Origin: Alphaproteobacteria bacterium
GTDB taxonomy: Bacteria > Pseudomonadota > Alphaproteobacteria > CACIAM-22H2
Direction: 5' to 3'
DNA: 28,287 nt
NCBI GenBank assembly: GCA_016869415.1
Contig: VGEI01000006.1
Location: 1 to 28,287, forward strand
Shown: piece by piece, positions 6,702 through 14,130 of the stretch
Layout of the letters: every line of letters begins with the position of its first letter
Position numbering within the stretch: the first letter of the stretch is position 1
Translations under genes and position numbers: made by a program
Notes under the pieces: model-generated
What the model was told of the DNA's origin: nothing
The model's database searches: none
What the model saw: the letters and a program-made list of their open reading frames with translations, nothing else

Positions 6702-7574
6702 TCAGCGCCCCATCGCTTCTTTCACGAACGCCTCGAACTCCGGCTTCCAGGCCTGCGGCTGGCCGGTGAAGCTCGGGTGGCCGTCCTCCTTGTAGGGCGG
6801 CAGCTGCACGTAGCGCCCCTGGCCGCCCGCCTTGAGGAAGGCGGAGAACCACTCGCGCGGCTTGTCCTGACCCCAGTAGCGGTCGTTCTCGCTGTAGACC
6901 CAAAGCGTGGGGATGCGCGCCGTGGCGCCGTAGGCCGCGAACATCCGGGTCAGCCGGTCGTGGTGGCAGGGCTGCCCGGGATGGCTCATCGGCCTGCCAC
7001 CTCCGCCGCCGGCGAAATTGACCGCTGCGAGAACGCCGGGCACGCCGCGTGCGGCGAGCGTAATCGCCGTCGTGCCGCCGAAGGACTGGCCGAGGACGAT
7101 GCCGCGCTGCGCGTCGACATAGGGCTGCGCCTTGGCATGGGCGATGACGGCGAGGCTCTGCTGCGCCGCCGCCTCGTAGCCCGGTGGGTAGTTCTTGGCG
7201 TCGCAGGCGCCGGTATCCTCGGTGTCCGGCCCGCCCGATGCCCCGTAGCCGATGCGCACGGGCAGGAAGACGGCGAAGCCACGCGAGACGAAATAGCGCG
7301 CGTTGGCCGCGTAAGGACCGGTGCGGGTGGCGGCGCGGTCGCCGGCACTGGCCGAGCGGCCGTGGTTGAGGATCATGAAGGGCTGCTTCGCCCTCCAGGC
7401 ATCGTCGCGGTAGATCGTCACCTGGATCTTCTGGCTTATCGTGGCGCCGTCGCGGCCGTCGATCGCCTCGACCGGCAGGCCGATGGTCTCCTCGATGGTC
7501 TTGGATTGCGCGGGGCCGGCGGCCAGCAGCAGCGCCACCGCGCTGACCATGCCCGCGGTCCGGTATCCTGACAT
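6702..7574 (-). CDS. Secreted alpha/beta hydrolase (dienelactone-hydrolase/PET-hydrolase-like fold)
   Basis: A 290-residue protein with a signal peptide (about residues 1-24, ending PAQS). The fold is shown by FMILNHGRSASAGDR with the oxyanion His-Gly at 71-72, the nucleophile elbow GQSFGG with Ser164, WVYSENDRYWG with Asp231, and EDGHPSF with His266, a complete Ser-Asp-His triad. Two cysteines (about 124 and 203) might form a disulfide in the periplasm. The family includes esterases, dienelactone hydrolases and polyester hydrolases, and the substrate cannot be assigned. Start 7574 is kept, but the Met at residue 9 is also possible because no strong ribosome-binding site is seen for either. 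Confidence 0.84.
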   Translation of the reverse strand: MSGYRTAGMVSAVALLLAAGPAQSKTIEETIGLPVEAIDGRDGATISQKIQVTIYRDDAWRAKQPFMILNHGRSASAGDRAATRTGPYAANARYFVSRGFAVFLPVRIGYGASGGPDTEDTGACDAKNYPPGYEAAAQQSLAVIAHAKAQPYVDAQRGIVLGQSFGGTTAITLAARGVPGVLAAVNFAGGGGGRPMSHPGQPCHHDRLTRMFAAYGATARIPTLWVYSENDRYWGQDKPREWFSAFLKAGGQGRYVQLPPYKEDGHPSFTGQPQAWKPEFEAFVKEAMGR

Positions 7575-7626
7575 GCCGATGAGCCTAGCGCTGCCGGGGC
7601 GGACGCGCCATCCGTGCCGATCCCGC

Positions 7627-8037
7627 CTAGCGCACCTGGCGCACGAAGGCGTCGAAACTGTCGAAGGGGTCGAACCACAGGCCCGGCTCTTCGCGTTCAG
7701 CCAGTCCAGCGGCGCGGTGCTGGGTGTTGCAGGCGGGCGCGTAGGCGCCGATCAGCGCCCGCTCGAGCGCCCGGCGCTCGCTTGCTGTGCCGCTGAACGG
7801 CATGGCGTAGATGTGGCGCGCGCCAAGACGCCTCGCCTCGGGCCAGATCTCATGCCCGGGCAGGCGCAAGGCAAAGCTCGTCGTCTCGCCGATATAGAGC
7901 ACGCGCGCCGGCCAGGCGGCGAAAGCATAAAGGCCGGCCACGGCGTTCCATCTCAAGCCGGGCAGGCAGCGGCGAAACTCGTAGGTGGCGGGACCGAGCC
8001 CGAGATGCAGGAACAGGGTCGGGCGGCGGCGAGGCAT
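7627..8037 (-). CDS. GIY-YIG nuclease-superfamily domain protein
   Basis: A 136-residue protein starting MPRRRPTLFLHLGLGPATYE. The GIY-YIG pattern appears as GLYAFA followed by ARVLYIGETTSFALRLPGH, then EIWPEARRLGARHIYAM and a helix ERRALERALIGAYAPACNTQ. The Tyr pair, the Arg and Glu of the core and the terminal Asn are all present in plausible places, as in small UvrC/SLX1-like proteins. The frame is open to 8184, but the ATG at 8037 is chosen because the region upstream belongs to a separate small gene ending at 8043, 5 bases away. The function is unknown; solo domains of this kind could act in DNA repair or be structural relics. Confidence 0.72.
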   Translation of the reverse strand: MPRRRPTLFLHLGLGPATYEFRRCLPGLRWNAVAGLYAFAAWPARVLYIGETTSFALRLPGHEIWPEARRLGARHIYAMPFSGTASERRALERALIGAYAPACNTQHRAAGLAEREEPGLWFDPFDSFDAFVRQVR

Positions 8038-8042
8038 GCGGC

Positions 8043-8210
8043 TCAGCCCGCGGACTTCGCCTTCTTCGCCGCCTTCTTGGGTGCTGGCGGCGGCAGCGCG
8101 GCGTCGCGGGCCAGCCGCGCCGCCCTCAGCTTCGCCGTGCGGTCGTCCAGCTTGTGGCGCTGCTGGTCGAGGATCTGCTTCCACTCCGGCTTCTTCTCGT
8201 CGGCGGCCAT
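8043..8210 (-). CDS. Small hypothetical protein, 55 residues, basic tail
   Basis: From ATG 8210 to TGA 8043 the frame encodes MAADEKKPEWKQILDQQRHK, then LDDRTAKLRAARLARDAALP and a Pro-rich, Lys-rich end (PPPAPKKAAKKAKSAG). An AGGTTAGG-like element lies before the ATG. The first 38 residues look like an amphipathic charged helix; the tail is Lys/Ala rich, as in small nucleic-acid-binding proteins. It lies 5 bases upstream of the GIY-YIG gene in the same direction, so the two are very likely co-transcribed. No family name can be given. Confidence 0.6.
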   Translation of the reverse strand: MAADEKKPEWKQILDQQRHKLDDRTAKLRAARLARDAALPPPAPKKAAKKAKSAG

Positions 8211-8346
8211 GACCCTAACCTTTCCCTGGTGAGCCCTACCCTACCACGGCGGTGCCGGAGGCGGCGGTCCGTCTTGCCGCAGCGGCCGGGTCCGGCGCCC
8301 GCCGTCGTCCACCCCCTCGCCGAAGGCGAAATTATACATTGTGTCC

Positions 8347-8365
8347 AAAAAGCGGCGGGCGCCGC
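8347..8365 (-). terminator. Candidate intrinsic terminator for the GNAT/aldolase/dehydrogenase unit
   Basis: GCGGC (8352-8356) pairs with GCCGC (8361-8365) around GGGC. Read on the minus strand the hairpin is followed by TTTTT. It lies about 90 bases after the GNAT stop, and the DNA from about 8330 to 8450 is AT-rich. The rest of the 8211-8451 gap shows no gene. It may also hold the promoter of the 55-residue gene. Confidence 0.45.
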
Positions 8366-8451
8366 CCCAAAATGCAAGTCATTGATTTTACACAAACAAT
8401 TATGTGCCGTTTGGCTCCGACGATGTCCAGAATGTCTATTATGTTTTTCAC

Positions 8452-8901
8452 TTAGGCGAGATCCTTCCGGTACTGCAGGAAGCCGGAGCGCGTGGCGACG
8501 CGGTCGTAGAGAAGCATGGCGGTGGCGTTGCTCTCATGCGTCATCCAGTAGACGCGTGGCGCTCCCGCCTCGCGGGCACGCTCATAGACTGCCTCGATCA
8601 GCGCGCGGCCGATTCCCTGTCCTCTTGCCGCGCTGGCGGTGAACAGATCCTGCAGGTAGCAGGTCGGGCCGATCATGGTGGTGTTGCGGTGAAAGAGGTA
8701 ATGCGTCAGGCCGAGCAGCTTTCCGCCACTCTCGGCGACGAGACAGTGCATCGGCTCGTAATGGTCGAAGAAGCGCTGCCAGGTGATCTTTGTGATCTCA
8801 AGGGGAAGCGTGCGCTTGTAGAAGCTGTTGTAGCCCTCCCACAGCTTCAACCAGCTTTCGTAGTCGTCTTGTTGCGCGGGGCGGATGATGACATCGACCA
8901 T
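8452..8901 (-). CDS. GNAT-family N-acetyltransferase
   Basis: A 149-residue protein. The acetyl-CoA-binding motif A is ARGQGIGRALIEAVYERA (R93 to G98 is the RGQGIG loop), preceded by the strand YLQDLFTASA. It ends with the family's NATAMLLYDRVATRSGFLQY, where the Tyr132 region supplies the usual catalytic/leaving-group position. The start region VIIRPAQQDDYESWLKLWEG is typical of GNAT beta1-alpha1. The gene lies 3 bases after the aldolase stop, hence the same operon (dehydrogenase, aldolase, GNAT). The acceptor substrate is unknown, possibly an amine in the pathway or a detoxification target. Confidence 0.87.
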   Translation of the reverse strand: MVDVIIRPAQQDDYESWLKLWEGYNSFYKRTLPLEITKITWQRFFDHYEPMHCLVAESGGKLLGLTHYLFHRNTTMIGPTCYLQDLFTASAARGQGIGRALIEAVYERAREAGAPRVYWMTHESNATAMLLYDRVATRSGFLQYRKDLA

Positions 8902-8904
8902 CGC

Positions 8905-9690
8905 TCAGCCCTTGAGGCAGCCGCGCAGGAAGTCGGAGCGCTGGGTCGCGGCCTGGGCGAGCAGGTTCATGTCACCGCCGGCCAGCACCATGCGCATGCC
9001 CATGCCGATATAGCGCTTCATCAGCTCCTCGGCGGCCACGCCGCCCATGCCGGCATGCTTGCCGTGCTTCCTGCAGGCGGCAATGACCTTCTCATAAGCG
9101 GCGACGATGCGCAGGTTGCCGACATCGCCGGGGATGCCCATGGTCATAGCGAGATCGTTGGTGCCGATGAGCAGCACGTCCACACCGGGCACCGAGGCGA
9201 TGGCGTCGGCATTCTCCACCGCCTGCGGCGTCTCGATCATCACCGTGATCAGGGTGGCGGCATTGAGCTGCGCCGTCACCTCGCCGGTCTTCACCGGCTT
9301 GAAGCCGGCGGCGGGAAACGGCGTCGCCACCGAACGGTGGCCGGCGGGCGGATAGCGGAAGCGGGTGACGCACTCGCGCGCCTCGACATGGGTGTCGACG
9401 TGCGGCATGACCACGCCCAGCGCCCCACCGTCGAGCAGGCGCGTCGCCATGCCGTACTGGCCCTCGGGCACGCGCACCAGCGGCGCAATACCGGCATCGA
9501 GTGCCGCCACGGCGATCTGTGCTGCCATGTCGATGCCCATGGTGTTGTGCTCGAGATCGATGAACAGCCAATCGTAGCCGCAGTCGCGGGCCAGCCGTGC
9601 GATGTCGACGCTGCGTGCCAGGCGCAGGCCGATGCCGATCGCCAGTTCGCCCTTGTCGAGCCTCTCGCGCGTCACGTTGCGGATGGTCAT
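8905..9690 (-). CDS. HpcH/HpaI family class II aldolase
   Basis: A 261-residue protein, normal length for the family. The catalytic and metal residues known from HpaI can be placed: His48 in FIDLEHNTMG, Arg73 in LVRVPEG, Glu153 in VMIETPQAVENADAI and Asp179 in LLIGTNDLAMTMG. They have nearly the same spacing as H45/R70/E149/D175 of HpaI. Such enzymes cleave 4-hydroxy-2-oxo acids to pyruvate plus an aldehyde at the end of meta-cleavage and related pathways. AGGGAGGA lies before the ATG, and it follows the dehydrogenase by 27 bases. The exact substrate is not predictable from sequence alone. Confidence 0.9.
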   Translation of the reverse strand: MTIRNVTRERLDKGELAIGIGLRLARSVDIARLARDCGYDWLFIDLEHNTMGIDMAAQIAVAALDAGIAPLVRVPEGQYGMATRLLDGGALGVVMPHVDTHVEARECVTRFRYPPAGHRSVATPFPAAGFKPVKTGEVTAQLNAATLITVMIETPQAVENADAIASVPGVDVLLIGTNDLAMTMGIPGDVGNLRIVAAYEKVIAACRKHGKHAGMGGVAAEELMKRYIGMGMRMVLAGGDMNLLAQAATQRSDFLRGCLKG

Positions 9691-9717
9691 CGGGTGCTCC
9701 TCCCTTGTCAGCCCACC

Positions 9718-10605
9718 TTAGCGGCCCCGCCGCACGCCGGCCATGCCTTCGAGCACGGCGCAGACCGCTGCCGTGTCGTGCTCGCCATGCCCCTGCTGCC
9801 ACGCCGCAGCATAGATCGGCAGGGTCGCCTCCATCATCGGGATCGGGCAGCCGACGGCTTTCGCGTACTCGCCGATGATCTTGAGATCCTTGTGCCAGGT
9901 CGAGACGCGCATGGTCGGCTCGGCCCAGCGCCCTTCCGCCATCACCGGCCCACGCACCTCCAGCATGCGCGAACCACCAGCCCCCGGCGGCACGACCTTG
10001 AGGATCGCCCTGGGGTCGAGCCCGGCCTTCATGCCCAGGACCAGCGCCTCGGCCGCGGCGACGTTGTGGATGGCGACCAGCAGATTGGCCACGTATTTCA
10101 TCTTGCTGCCGTTGCCGAAGACACCGAGGTCGTGCGCCTCGCGGGCAAAGCCGAGGAAGACCGGCATCAGAGTGGCGATCGAAGCGCTGTCACCGCTGGT
10201 GTAGACCGAGAGATCCTTGACCTTCGCCTGGGCGCCCGTACCGCTCAGCGGGCAGTCAAGCAGCACATGGCCGGCGGCGTGTAGCGTGTCGTGCGCCCGC
10301 TGCTTGCCTTCGATGGTGAACGTGCTGAGCTCGGCGACGATGCGCTTGGGCAGTTTCGCGGCGACGAGCGCGGTGACGGTCTCATCGAGCGCCTCCTCCG
10401 TGGGCAGGCTGGTGAGCAGGATCTCCGCCTCCTTCGCCACGCCGGCCGTGTCGGGAAGCAGCCGGGCGCCCGCCGCCTCAGCCTCACGCCGCCGCCCGGT
10501 GTCGACGTCGTGGCCGATCACCGTGAAGCCGGCTCTCACCAGGTTGGCGGCGATCGCCCCACCCATGATGCCGAGGCCGATGATGCCGATGGTCTTGTCT
10601 CTCAT
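9718..10605 (-). CDS. NAD(P)-dependent beta-hydroxyacid dehydrogenase (3-hydroxyisobutyrate/tartronate-semialdehyde reductase family)
   Basis: A 295-residue protein with the nucleotide-binding signature IGIIGLGIMGGAIAANLVRA (GLGIMG at 10-15), the substrate-binding motif CPLSGTGAQAK (about 118-128) and the catalytic Lys170 in GNGSKMKYVANLL. The C-terminal all-helical domain has KDLKIIGEYAKAVGCPIPMM. The family interconverts beta-hydroxy acids and semialdehydes with NAD(P)+. It heads an operon with the aldolase and GNAT gene and is divergent from the GlcG-like/TetR pair; the shared 77-base gap holds one copy of the proposed operator (10643-10656). The pairing with an HpcH/HpaI aldolase suggests reduction of an aldol-cleavage semialdehyde (inference). 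Confidence 0.9.
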   Translation of the reverse strand: MRDKTIGIIGLGIMGGAIAANLVRAGFTVIGHDVDTGRRREAEAAGARLLPDTAGVAKEAEILLTSLPTEEALDETVTALVAAKLPKRIVAELSTFTIEGKQRAHDTLHAAGHVLLDCPLSGTGAQAKVKDLSVYTSGDSASIATLMPVFLGFAREAHDLGVFGNGSKMKYVANLLVAIHNVAAAEALVLGMKAGLDPRAILKVVPPGAGGSRMLEVRGPVMAEGRWAEPTMRVSTWHKDLKIIGEYAKAVGCPIPMMEATLPIYAAAWQQGHGEHDTAAVCAVLEGMAGVRRGR

Positions 10606-10642
10606 ATGCGTCTGCCTTTGCCCCTGGTTACGGCCATGATAG

Positions 10643-10656
10643 TAATCGCGGGATAA
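10643..10656 (+). promoter_or_regulatory. Candidate operator site 1 (TAATCGCGGGATAA)
   Basis: Lies in the divergent gap between the beta-hydroxyacid dehydrogenase and the GlcG-like/TetR pair. It matches 10 of 12 fixed positions of TGATCGNNCGATAA shared by four other intergenic sites (11905, 14074, 21442, 24151). Its position upstream of tetR suggests autoregulation. The GATAA part could instead be a -10 element. Confidence 0.4.
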
Positions 10657-10682
10657 ACAAGAGCACAGGGGACCGGGGTTTC

Positions 10683-11123
10683 ATGTCCAGCGTCACGCTT
10701 GCCCAGGCCGCGACCATCGTCGATGCGGCGCTGAAGAAAGGCCGCGACACGTCGTGCGCGCCGCTCACCGTTGCGGTGCTCGACGCTGGCGGCCATCTGG
10801 TCTGCTTCAAGCGCGAGGACAAGTCCGGGATCCTGCGTTTCGACATCGCCTACGGCAAGGCGTGGGGCGCCCTGGGGATGGGCTTCGGCAGCCGCGAGCT
10901 CGGCAACCGCGCTGCCAAGGCGCCGATGTTCTGGACAGCACTTGCCGCCGCGTCGCACGGGCGCGTCGTACCGGCGGCCGGCGGCGTGCTGATCCGCAAC
11001 GCCGCCGGCGACCTCATCGGCGCGGTCGGCATCTCTGGCGACGTCTCGGACAAGGACGAGGTCTGCGCCATTGCCGGCATCGAGGCTGCGAACCTCAAAG
11101 CCGATCCCGGAGCGGCGGCATGA
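10683..11123 (+). CDS. GlcG/HbpS family (DUF336) protein
   Basis: A 146-residue protein with the GlcG/HbpS pattern: MSSVTLAQAATIVDAALKKG, PLTVAVLDAGGHLVCFKRED, AYGKAWGALGMGFGSREL and GGVLIRNAAGDLIGAVGISG followed by DVSDKDEVCAIAGIEAANL. Members occur with hydroxyacid and glycolate catabolic genes and in a haem-binding sensor (HbpS). Their biochemical role is mostly undefined, with some reported as isomerase/tautomerase-like or cofactor-binding. GGGGACCGGGG precedes the ATG. Its TGA overlaps the ATG of the TetR gene (ATGA), so regulator and GlcG-like protein are translationally coupled, which hints that the protein could be a sensor or accessory of the same pathway. Confidence 0.85.
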   Translation: MSSVTLAQAATIVDAALKKGRDTSCAPLTVAVLDAGGHLVCFKREDKSGILRFDIAYGKAWGALGMGFGSRELGNRAAKAPMFWTALAAASHGRVVPAAGGVLIRNAAGDLIGAVGISGDVSDKDEVCAIAGIEAANLKADPGAAA

Positions 11124-11860
11124 CGTCCGTACCGCGCGCCAACAGGCGTGCCAAGCCGCATGCACGCGCCAGCACAGCACGCAGCCGCAACCCGGCGAAG
11201 ATCTCAACCCGCCAGCGGCTGAAACCCGCCGACCGTGAGAAGATGATCGTCGCCGGGGCCGTGCATTTCTTCGCCGAGGTCGGCTTCGAGGGACAGACCC
11301 GCGAGCTCGCCCGCCGCCTGGGCATCACCCAGCCGCTGCTCTACCGCTACTTCCCCTCGAAGCAGGCGCTGATCGAGCGAGTCTACAGCGAGTTCTTCGT
11401 CAACCGCCTCGACGCCCGCGACGAGGCGGCGCTGGTCGATCACTCCGCCCCCTTGCGCGAGCGCCTGACGCGCTTTTACCTCGCCTATGCGCGGCGCACC
11501 GTGACCTACGAGTGGGTGCGCATCTACATGTTCTCCGGTCTCAAGGGGGTCGGACTCAACACGCGCTACCAGAAACTGCTGCGCCAGCGCGTTTTCACCC
11601 CGGTAATCCGCGAGATCCGCCACGACCGCGGCCTGCCCATGCCGCCCGCCACGCCGCTGACCGAGGCCGAGTTCGAGCATGTCTGGGACCTGCACGCCAG
11701 TATCTTCTATCTCGGCGTGCGGCGCTGGATCTACGGCATGGAGTGGCCGGAGGAACTCGAGACGGCGGTGAGCCGCCGCGTCGCCGCCTTCCTCGATGGC
11801 GTGCCGCATGTCATCGAAACCCTTCTGCTCAGCGATAAGAAGGGACCCACCGTCACCTGA
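11120..11860 (+). CDS. TetR/AcrR family transcriptional regulator
   Basis: A 246-residue protein. The frame is open from 10754, but the ATG at 11120 is taken because everything before it overlaps the GlcG-like gene in a different frame and the ATGA overlap is typical here. Residues 1-35 are a basic extension (RANRRAKPHARASTARSRNP). The TetR DNA-binding domain covers about 38-84: REKMIVAGAVHFFAEVGFEG, then ELARRLGITQPLLYRYFPSK with the helix-turn-helix at 60-80. The C-terminal ligand domain is helical and aromatic-rich. It is the only local regulator in the catabolic island and therefore the best candidate to bind the five sites matching TGATCGNNCGATAA. Confidence 0.9.
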   Translation: MTSVPRANRRAKPHARASTARSRNPAKISTRQRLKPADREKMIVAGAVHFFAEVGFEGQTRELARRLGITQPLLYRYFPSKQALIERVYSEFFVNRLDARDEAALVDHSAPLRERLTRFYLAYARRTVTYEWVRIYMFSGLKGVGLNTRYQKLLRQRVFTPVIREIRHDRGLPMPPATPLTEAEFEHVWDLHASIFYLGVRRWIYGMEWPEELETAVSRRVAAFLDGVPHVIETLLLSDKKGPTVT

Positions 11861-11904
11861 GGCGTGGGACGGCTTGTGCTTGACCTGCCCGCGCCCGCGG
11901 GCAA

Positions 11905-11918
11905 TGATCGTCCGATAA
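11905..11918 (+). promoter_or_regulatory. Candidate operator site 2 (TGATCGTCCGATAA)
   Basis: Intergenic, 45 bases before the Gfo/Idh/MocA ATG at 11964. It differs from the site before the ABC binding protein (24151-24164, minus strand) at only one of 14 positions. The site is an imperfect palindrome: TGATCG, two bases, CGATAA. This fits a TetR-type dimer operator. Confidence 0.5.
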
Positions 11919-11963
11919 ATTAGTCGAAGCAGTCTAGAAAACGGCACTGGGGAAAACGCCAGC

Positions 11964-12941
11964 ATGCTCAACGCGGCAGTCATCGGCCTCGGCTGGTGGG
12001 GCAAGGAAATCGTCCGCTCAGTCCAGGGAAAATCGAAACGGCTGCGTTTCACCCGCGGCGTCTCCAAGGAGCCCGATACGGTCAAGGCCTTCGCCGCCGA
12101 GCACGGCTTCGCGCTCTCGACCGAGTACGAGGACGCGATCCGCGACCCGAAGATCGACGCCGTGGTGCTGGCCACGCCTCATTCGCTTCATCTGCCGCAG
12201 ATCCAGGCGGCAGCCGCGGCAGGCAAACAGGTATTCTGCGAGAAGCCGCTGGCCCTCTCCAAGGCAAACGCCGAGCGCGCCGTCGAGGCTTGCGCCACGG
12301 CGAAGAAGGTGCTCGGCGTTGGGCACAATCGCCGCTTCTGGCAGCCGATGGTGGAGATCAAGCGCCTGCTCGATACGGGTGCCCTGGGCACCGTCATGCA
12401 GGTCGAGGGCAATTACAGCACCGACTGGCTCAAGGACGTGCGGCCCGGCGATTCCTGGCGCGGCTCTCCCGACGAGGCGCCGGCCGGCGGCATGACCGGC
12501 ATGGGCATCCACATCGTCGATTCCTACATCAACATGTTCGGGCCGGTCGCCGAGGTGCATGCCGCGGTGGCGAAGCGCCTGCTGCCCAACCCGACCGGCG
12601 ACACGGTGAGCGTGCTGCTCAAGTTCAAGAGCGGCCTGATCGGCACCCTGGCCACCACCATGGTGACGCCGTATCTCTGGCGCTACCACGTGCTAGGCAG
12701 CCACGGCTGGGCCGAGGCGCGCAGCGAGTTCCATCTGGTCACGCGCAAACGCGGCATGGAGACTCAGCATACCGAGTACCCGCCGCTCGATTCGGTGCTG
12801 GCCGAGTTCGAGGCCTGGCTCGACGCGATCGAGGGTAAGACGACCTATCTATTTACCGCCGAGCAGATCGTGCAGACAGCGGCCACGCTCGAGGCTATCT
12901 TCCGCTCGGCCGACAGCGGCAAGCCCGTGGCGGTCGGCTAG
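11964..12941 (+). CDS. Gfo/Idh/MocA family NAD(P)-dependent oxidoreductase
   Basis: A 325-residue protein with the N-terminal Rossmann motif AAVIGLGWWGKEIVR, the family signature FCEKPLALSK (Glu93-Lys94-Pro95, with the catalytic Lys) and the substrate-site helix GMGIHIVDSYINMFG (His182, Asp185). The C-terminal sheet domain includes TVSVLLKFKSGLIGTLATTM. Length is normal. It stands alone as a plus-strand unit preceded by GGGGAAAACG and candidate operator site 2, and it converges with the LLM gene. Family members oxidise sugars, inositols, dihydrodiols or ring-cleavage semialdehydes (LigC belongs here), so the substrate is open. It is more distant from the two tandem paralogs at 19196-21387 than they are from each other. 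Confidence 0.9.
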   Translation: MLNAAVIGLGWWGKEIVRSVQGKSKRLRFTRGVSKEPDTVKAFAAEHGFALSTEYEDAIRDPKIDAVVLATPHSLHLPQIQAAAAAGKQVFCEKPLALSKANAERAVEACATAKKVLGVGHNRRFWQPMVEIKRLLDTGALGTVMQVEGNYSTDWLKDVRPGDSWRGSPDEAPAGGMTGMGIHIVDSYINMFGPVAEVHAAVAKRLLPNPTGDTVSVLLKFKSGLIGTLATTMVTPYLWRYHVLGSHGWAEARSEFHLVTRKRGMETQHTEYPPLDSVLAEFEAWLDAIEGKTTYLFTAEQIVQTAATLEAIFRSADSGKPVAVG

Positions 12942-12943
12942 AG

Positions 12944-12958
12944 GCGGCTATTCCGCCG
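12944..12958. terminator. Short hairpin between convergent genes
   Basis: GGCGG (12944-12948) pairs with CCGCC (12954-12958), followed on the plus strand by GCTTTCTC. It lies directly after the plus-strand Gfo/Idh/MocA stop and overlaps the LLM stop codon, so it could serve as a weak bidirectional terminator. Confidence 0.4.
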
Positions 12959-14051
12959 CTTTCTCGCCGCCCAGCGCGGCGTTGACGGCCGGCATCACCT
13001 TCTCCGCCATCAGCTCCATCGAGCGCTTGGCCAGGCGCGCATCGACCCAGTCGTGCCCGGGATAGAGCAGCGTGCCGAAATCCCCGACTTTGTCGCGAAA
13101 TTTGAGGATCTGGTCGACTACCGAATTCACCGTGCCGCAGAGCACCAGGGAGTCGGTGACGTAGTCGAGAGTCACGGCGGCGTCTGGCATGGCGCGATCC
13201 TGCTTGAACAGCTCCGGCCGGCCGTTGGCAATCAGCTTGGTCATCAGCTGCTTGTAATAGAAGCGGTAGGGGGAGTTTTCACCCTTGGCGTATTCCTTGG
13301 CAGTCTTGTCGTCGTCTGCCACGAAGATCGAGCGAGCGACGCGCCAATCGCTGCTCTTGGCGGTCTGCTTCGCGTTCTCACGGCCCTGCTTGTACATCGG
13401 CCAGTGCGAGGCGACCCAGGGCGGCTGCAGGAAGTTGGCGGAGATCGGCAGCCAGCCGCGCTCGGCGGCCGCGACGACGCCCTTGGAGAACGGCGCCACC
13501 ACGGTGACGAAGATCGGTGGGTGCGGTCGCTGGTAGGGTTTGACGATCGAGCCCTGGCCGATGTCCTTCATCGTCGTCTTCTGGGTGGAGAAGTTCCAGA
13601 ACTTACCCGTACGGTTGTAAGGCGCCTCGCCCGCCCAGATGGCGAGAATGTGGTCGATCGCCTCGACAAACATCGCCGTGCGGTCATTGCCGAGATTGCC
13701 GAAAATCTCCGCATCCGACAGCAAGCCGCCGGGCGAGATGCCGAAATAGAAGCGGCCCTCGAGCATGTTGTCGACCATGGAGACCTGGGCCGCGACGGCC
13801 GCCGGGTGGTTGTTGGGCAGGTTGACCGTCCCAGTACCCAGCTTGATCTGCTTGGTGTCGTGGATCAGCGAGGCGATGAAGGTCAGGCAGCAAGTAATGG
13901 TCTCGGCGAGGTCGGTGACATGCTCGCCGACAAAGGCCTCGGTGTAGCCGAGTTTGTCCGCGAGGATGATCGCCTCGCGGTCCTCTTTCAGAGTCTCGAC
14001 ATAGTTCCGCGACGGCGGGTGCAGCGGCATGGTGAAGTAGCCGAGCTTCAT
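12948..14051 (-). CDS. LLM-class (luciferase-like) flavin-dependent oxidoreductase
   Basis: A 367-residue protein with the TIM-barrel pattern of bacterial luciferase-like monooxygenases: MKLGYFTMPLHPPSRNYVET, GYTEAFVGEHVTDLAETITC, LGTGTVNLPNNHPAAVAAQV and GRFYFGISPGGLLSDAEIFG. Later blocks include IFVTVVAPFSKGVVAAAERG and LVLCGTVNSVVDQILKFRDK. Such enzymes use reduced FMN (supplied by a separate reductase) or F420, and act as monooxygenases on hydrocarbons, N-heterocycles or sulfonates. GGGGAGG lies 6 bases before the ATG, and an inverted repeat (14070-14087) sits upstream, so it probably has its own promoter at the end of the operon. No flavin reductase gene is visible nearby. Confidence 0.9.
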   Translation of the reverse strand: MKLGYFTMPLHPPSRNYVETLKEDREAIILADKLGYTEAFVGEHVTDLAETITCCLTFIASLIHDTKQIKLGTGTVNLPNNHPAAVAAQVSMVDNMLEGRFYFGISPGGLLSDAEIFGNLGNDRTAMFVEAIDHILAIWAGEAPYNRTGKFWNFSTQKTTMKDIGQGSIVKPYQRPHPPIFVTVVAPFSKGVVAAAERGWLPISANFLQPPWVASHWPMYKQGRENAKQTAKSSDWRVARSIFVADDDKTAKEYAKGENSPYRFYYKQLMTKLIANGRPELFKQDRAMPDAAVTLDYVTDSLVLCGTVNSVVDQILKFRDKVGDFGTLLYPGHDWVDARLAKRSMELMAEKVMPAVNAALGGEKAAE

Positions 14052-14069
14052 CGCGAACCTCCCCGGGCC

Positions 14070-14087
14070 TTATTGTTCAAACGATAA
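14070..14087. promoter_or_regulatory. Candidate operator site 3, inverted repeat before the LLM gene
   Basis: TTATTGTT (14070-14077), CA, AACGATAA (14080-14087) is an inverted repeat with 7 of 8 pairs. Its right half also fits the shared pattern as TGTTCAAACGATAA (14074-14087), 10 of 12 fixed positions. It lies 19 bases before the LLM start and could overlap its promoter. Confidence 0.45.
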
Positions 14088-14130
14088 ATAATATCTCAGA
14101 CCGGCCGGCCAAGCAACCCGGCCGCGCCGA

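Noticed and set aside
8404..10284. Plus-strand frame of 626 codons opposite the GNAT, aldolase and dehydrogenase genes
   Set aside because: It spans three well-supported genes on the other strand, is unusually rich in His, Arg, Gly and Ala, and has no recognisable motif. It is a GC-frame artefact.
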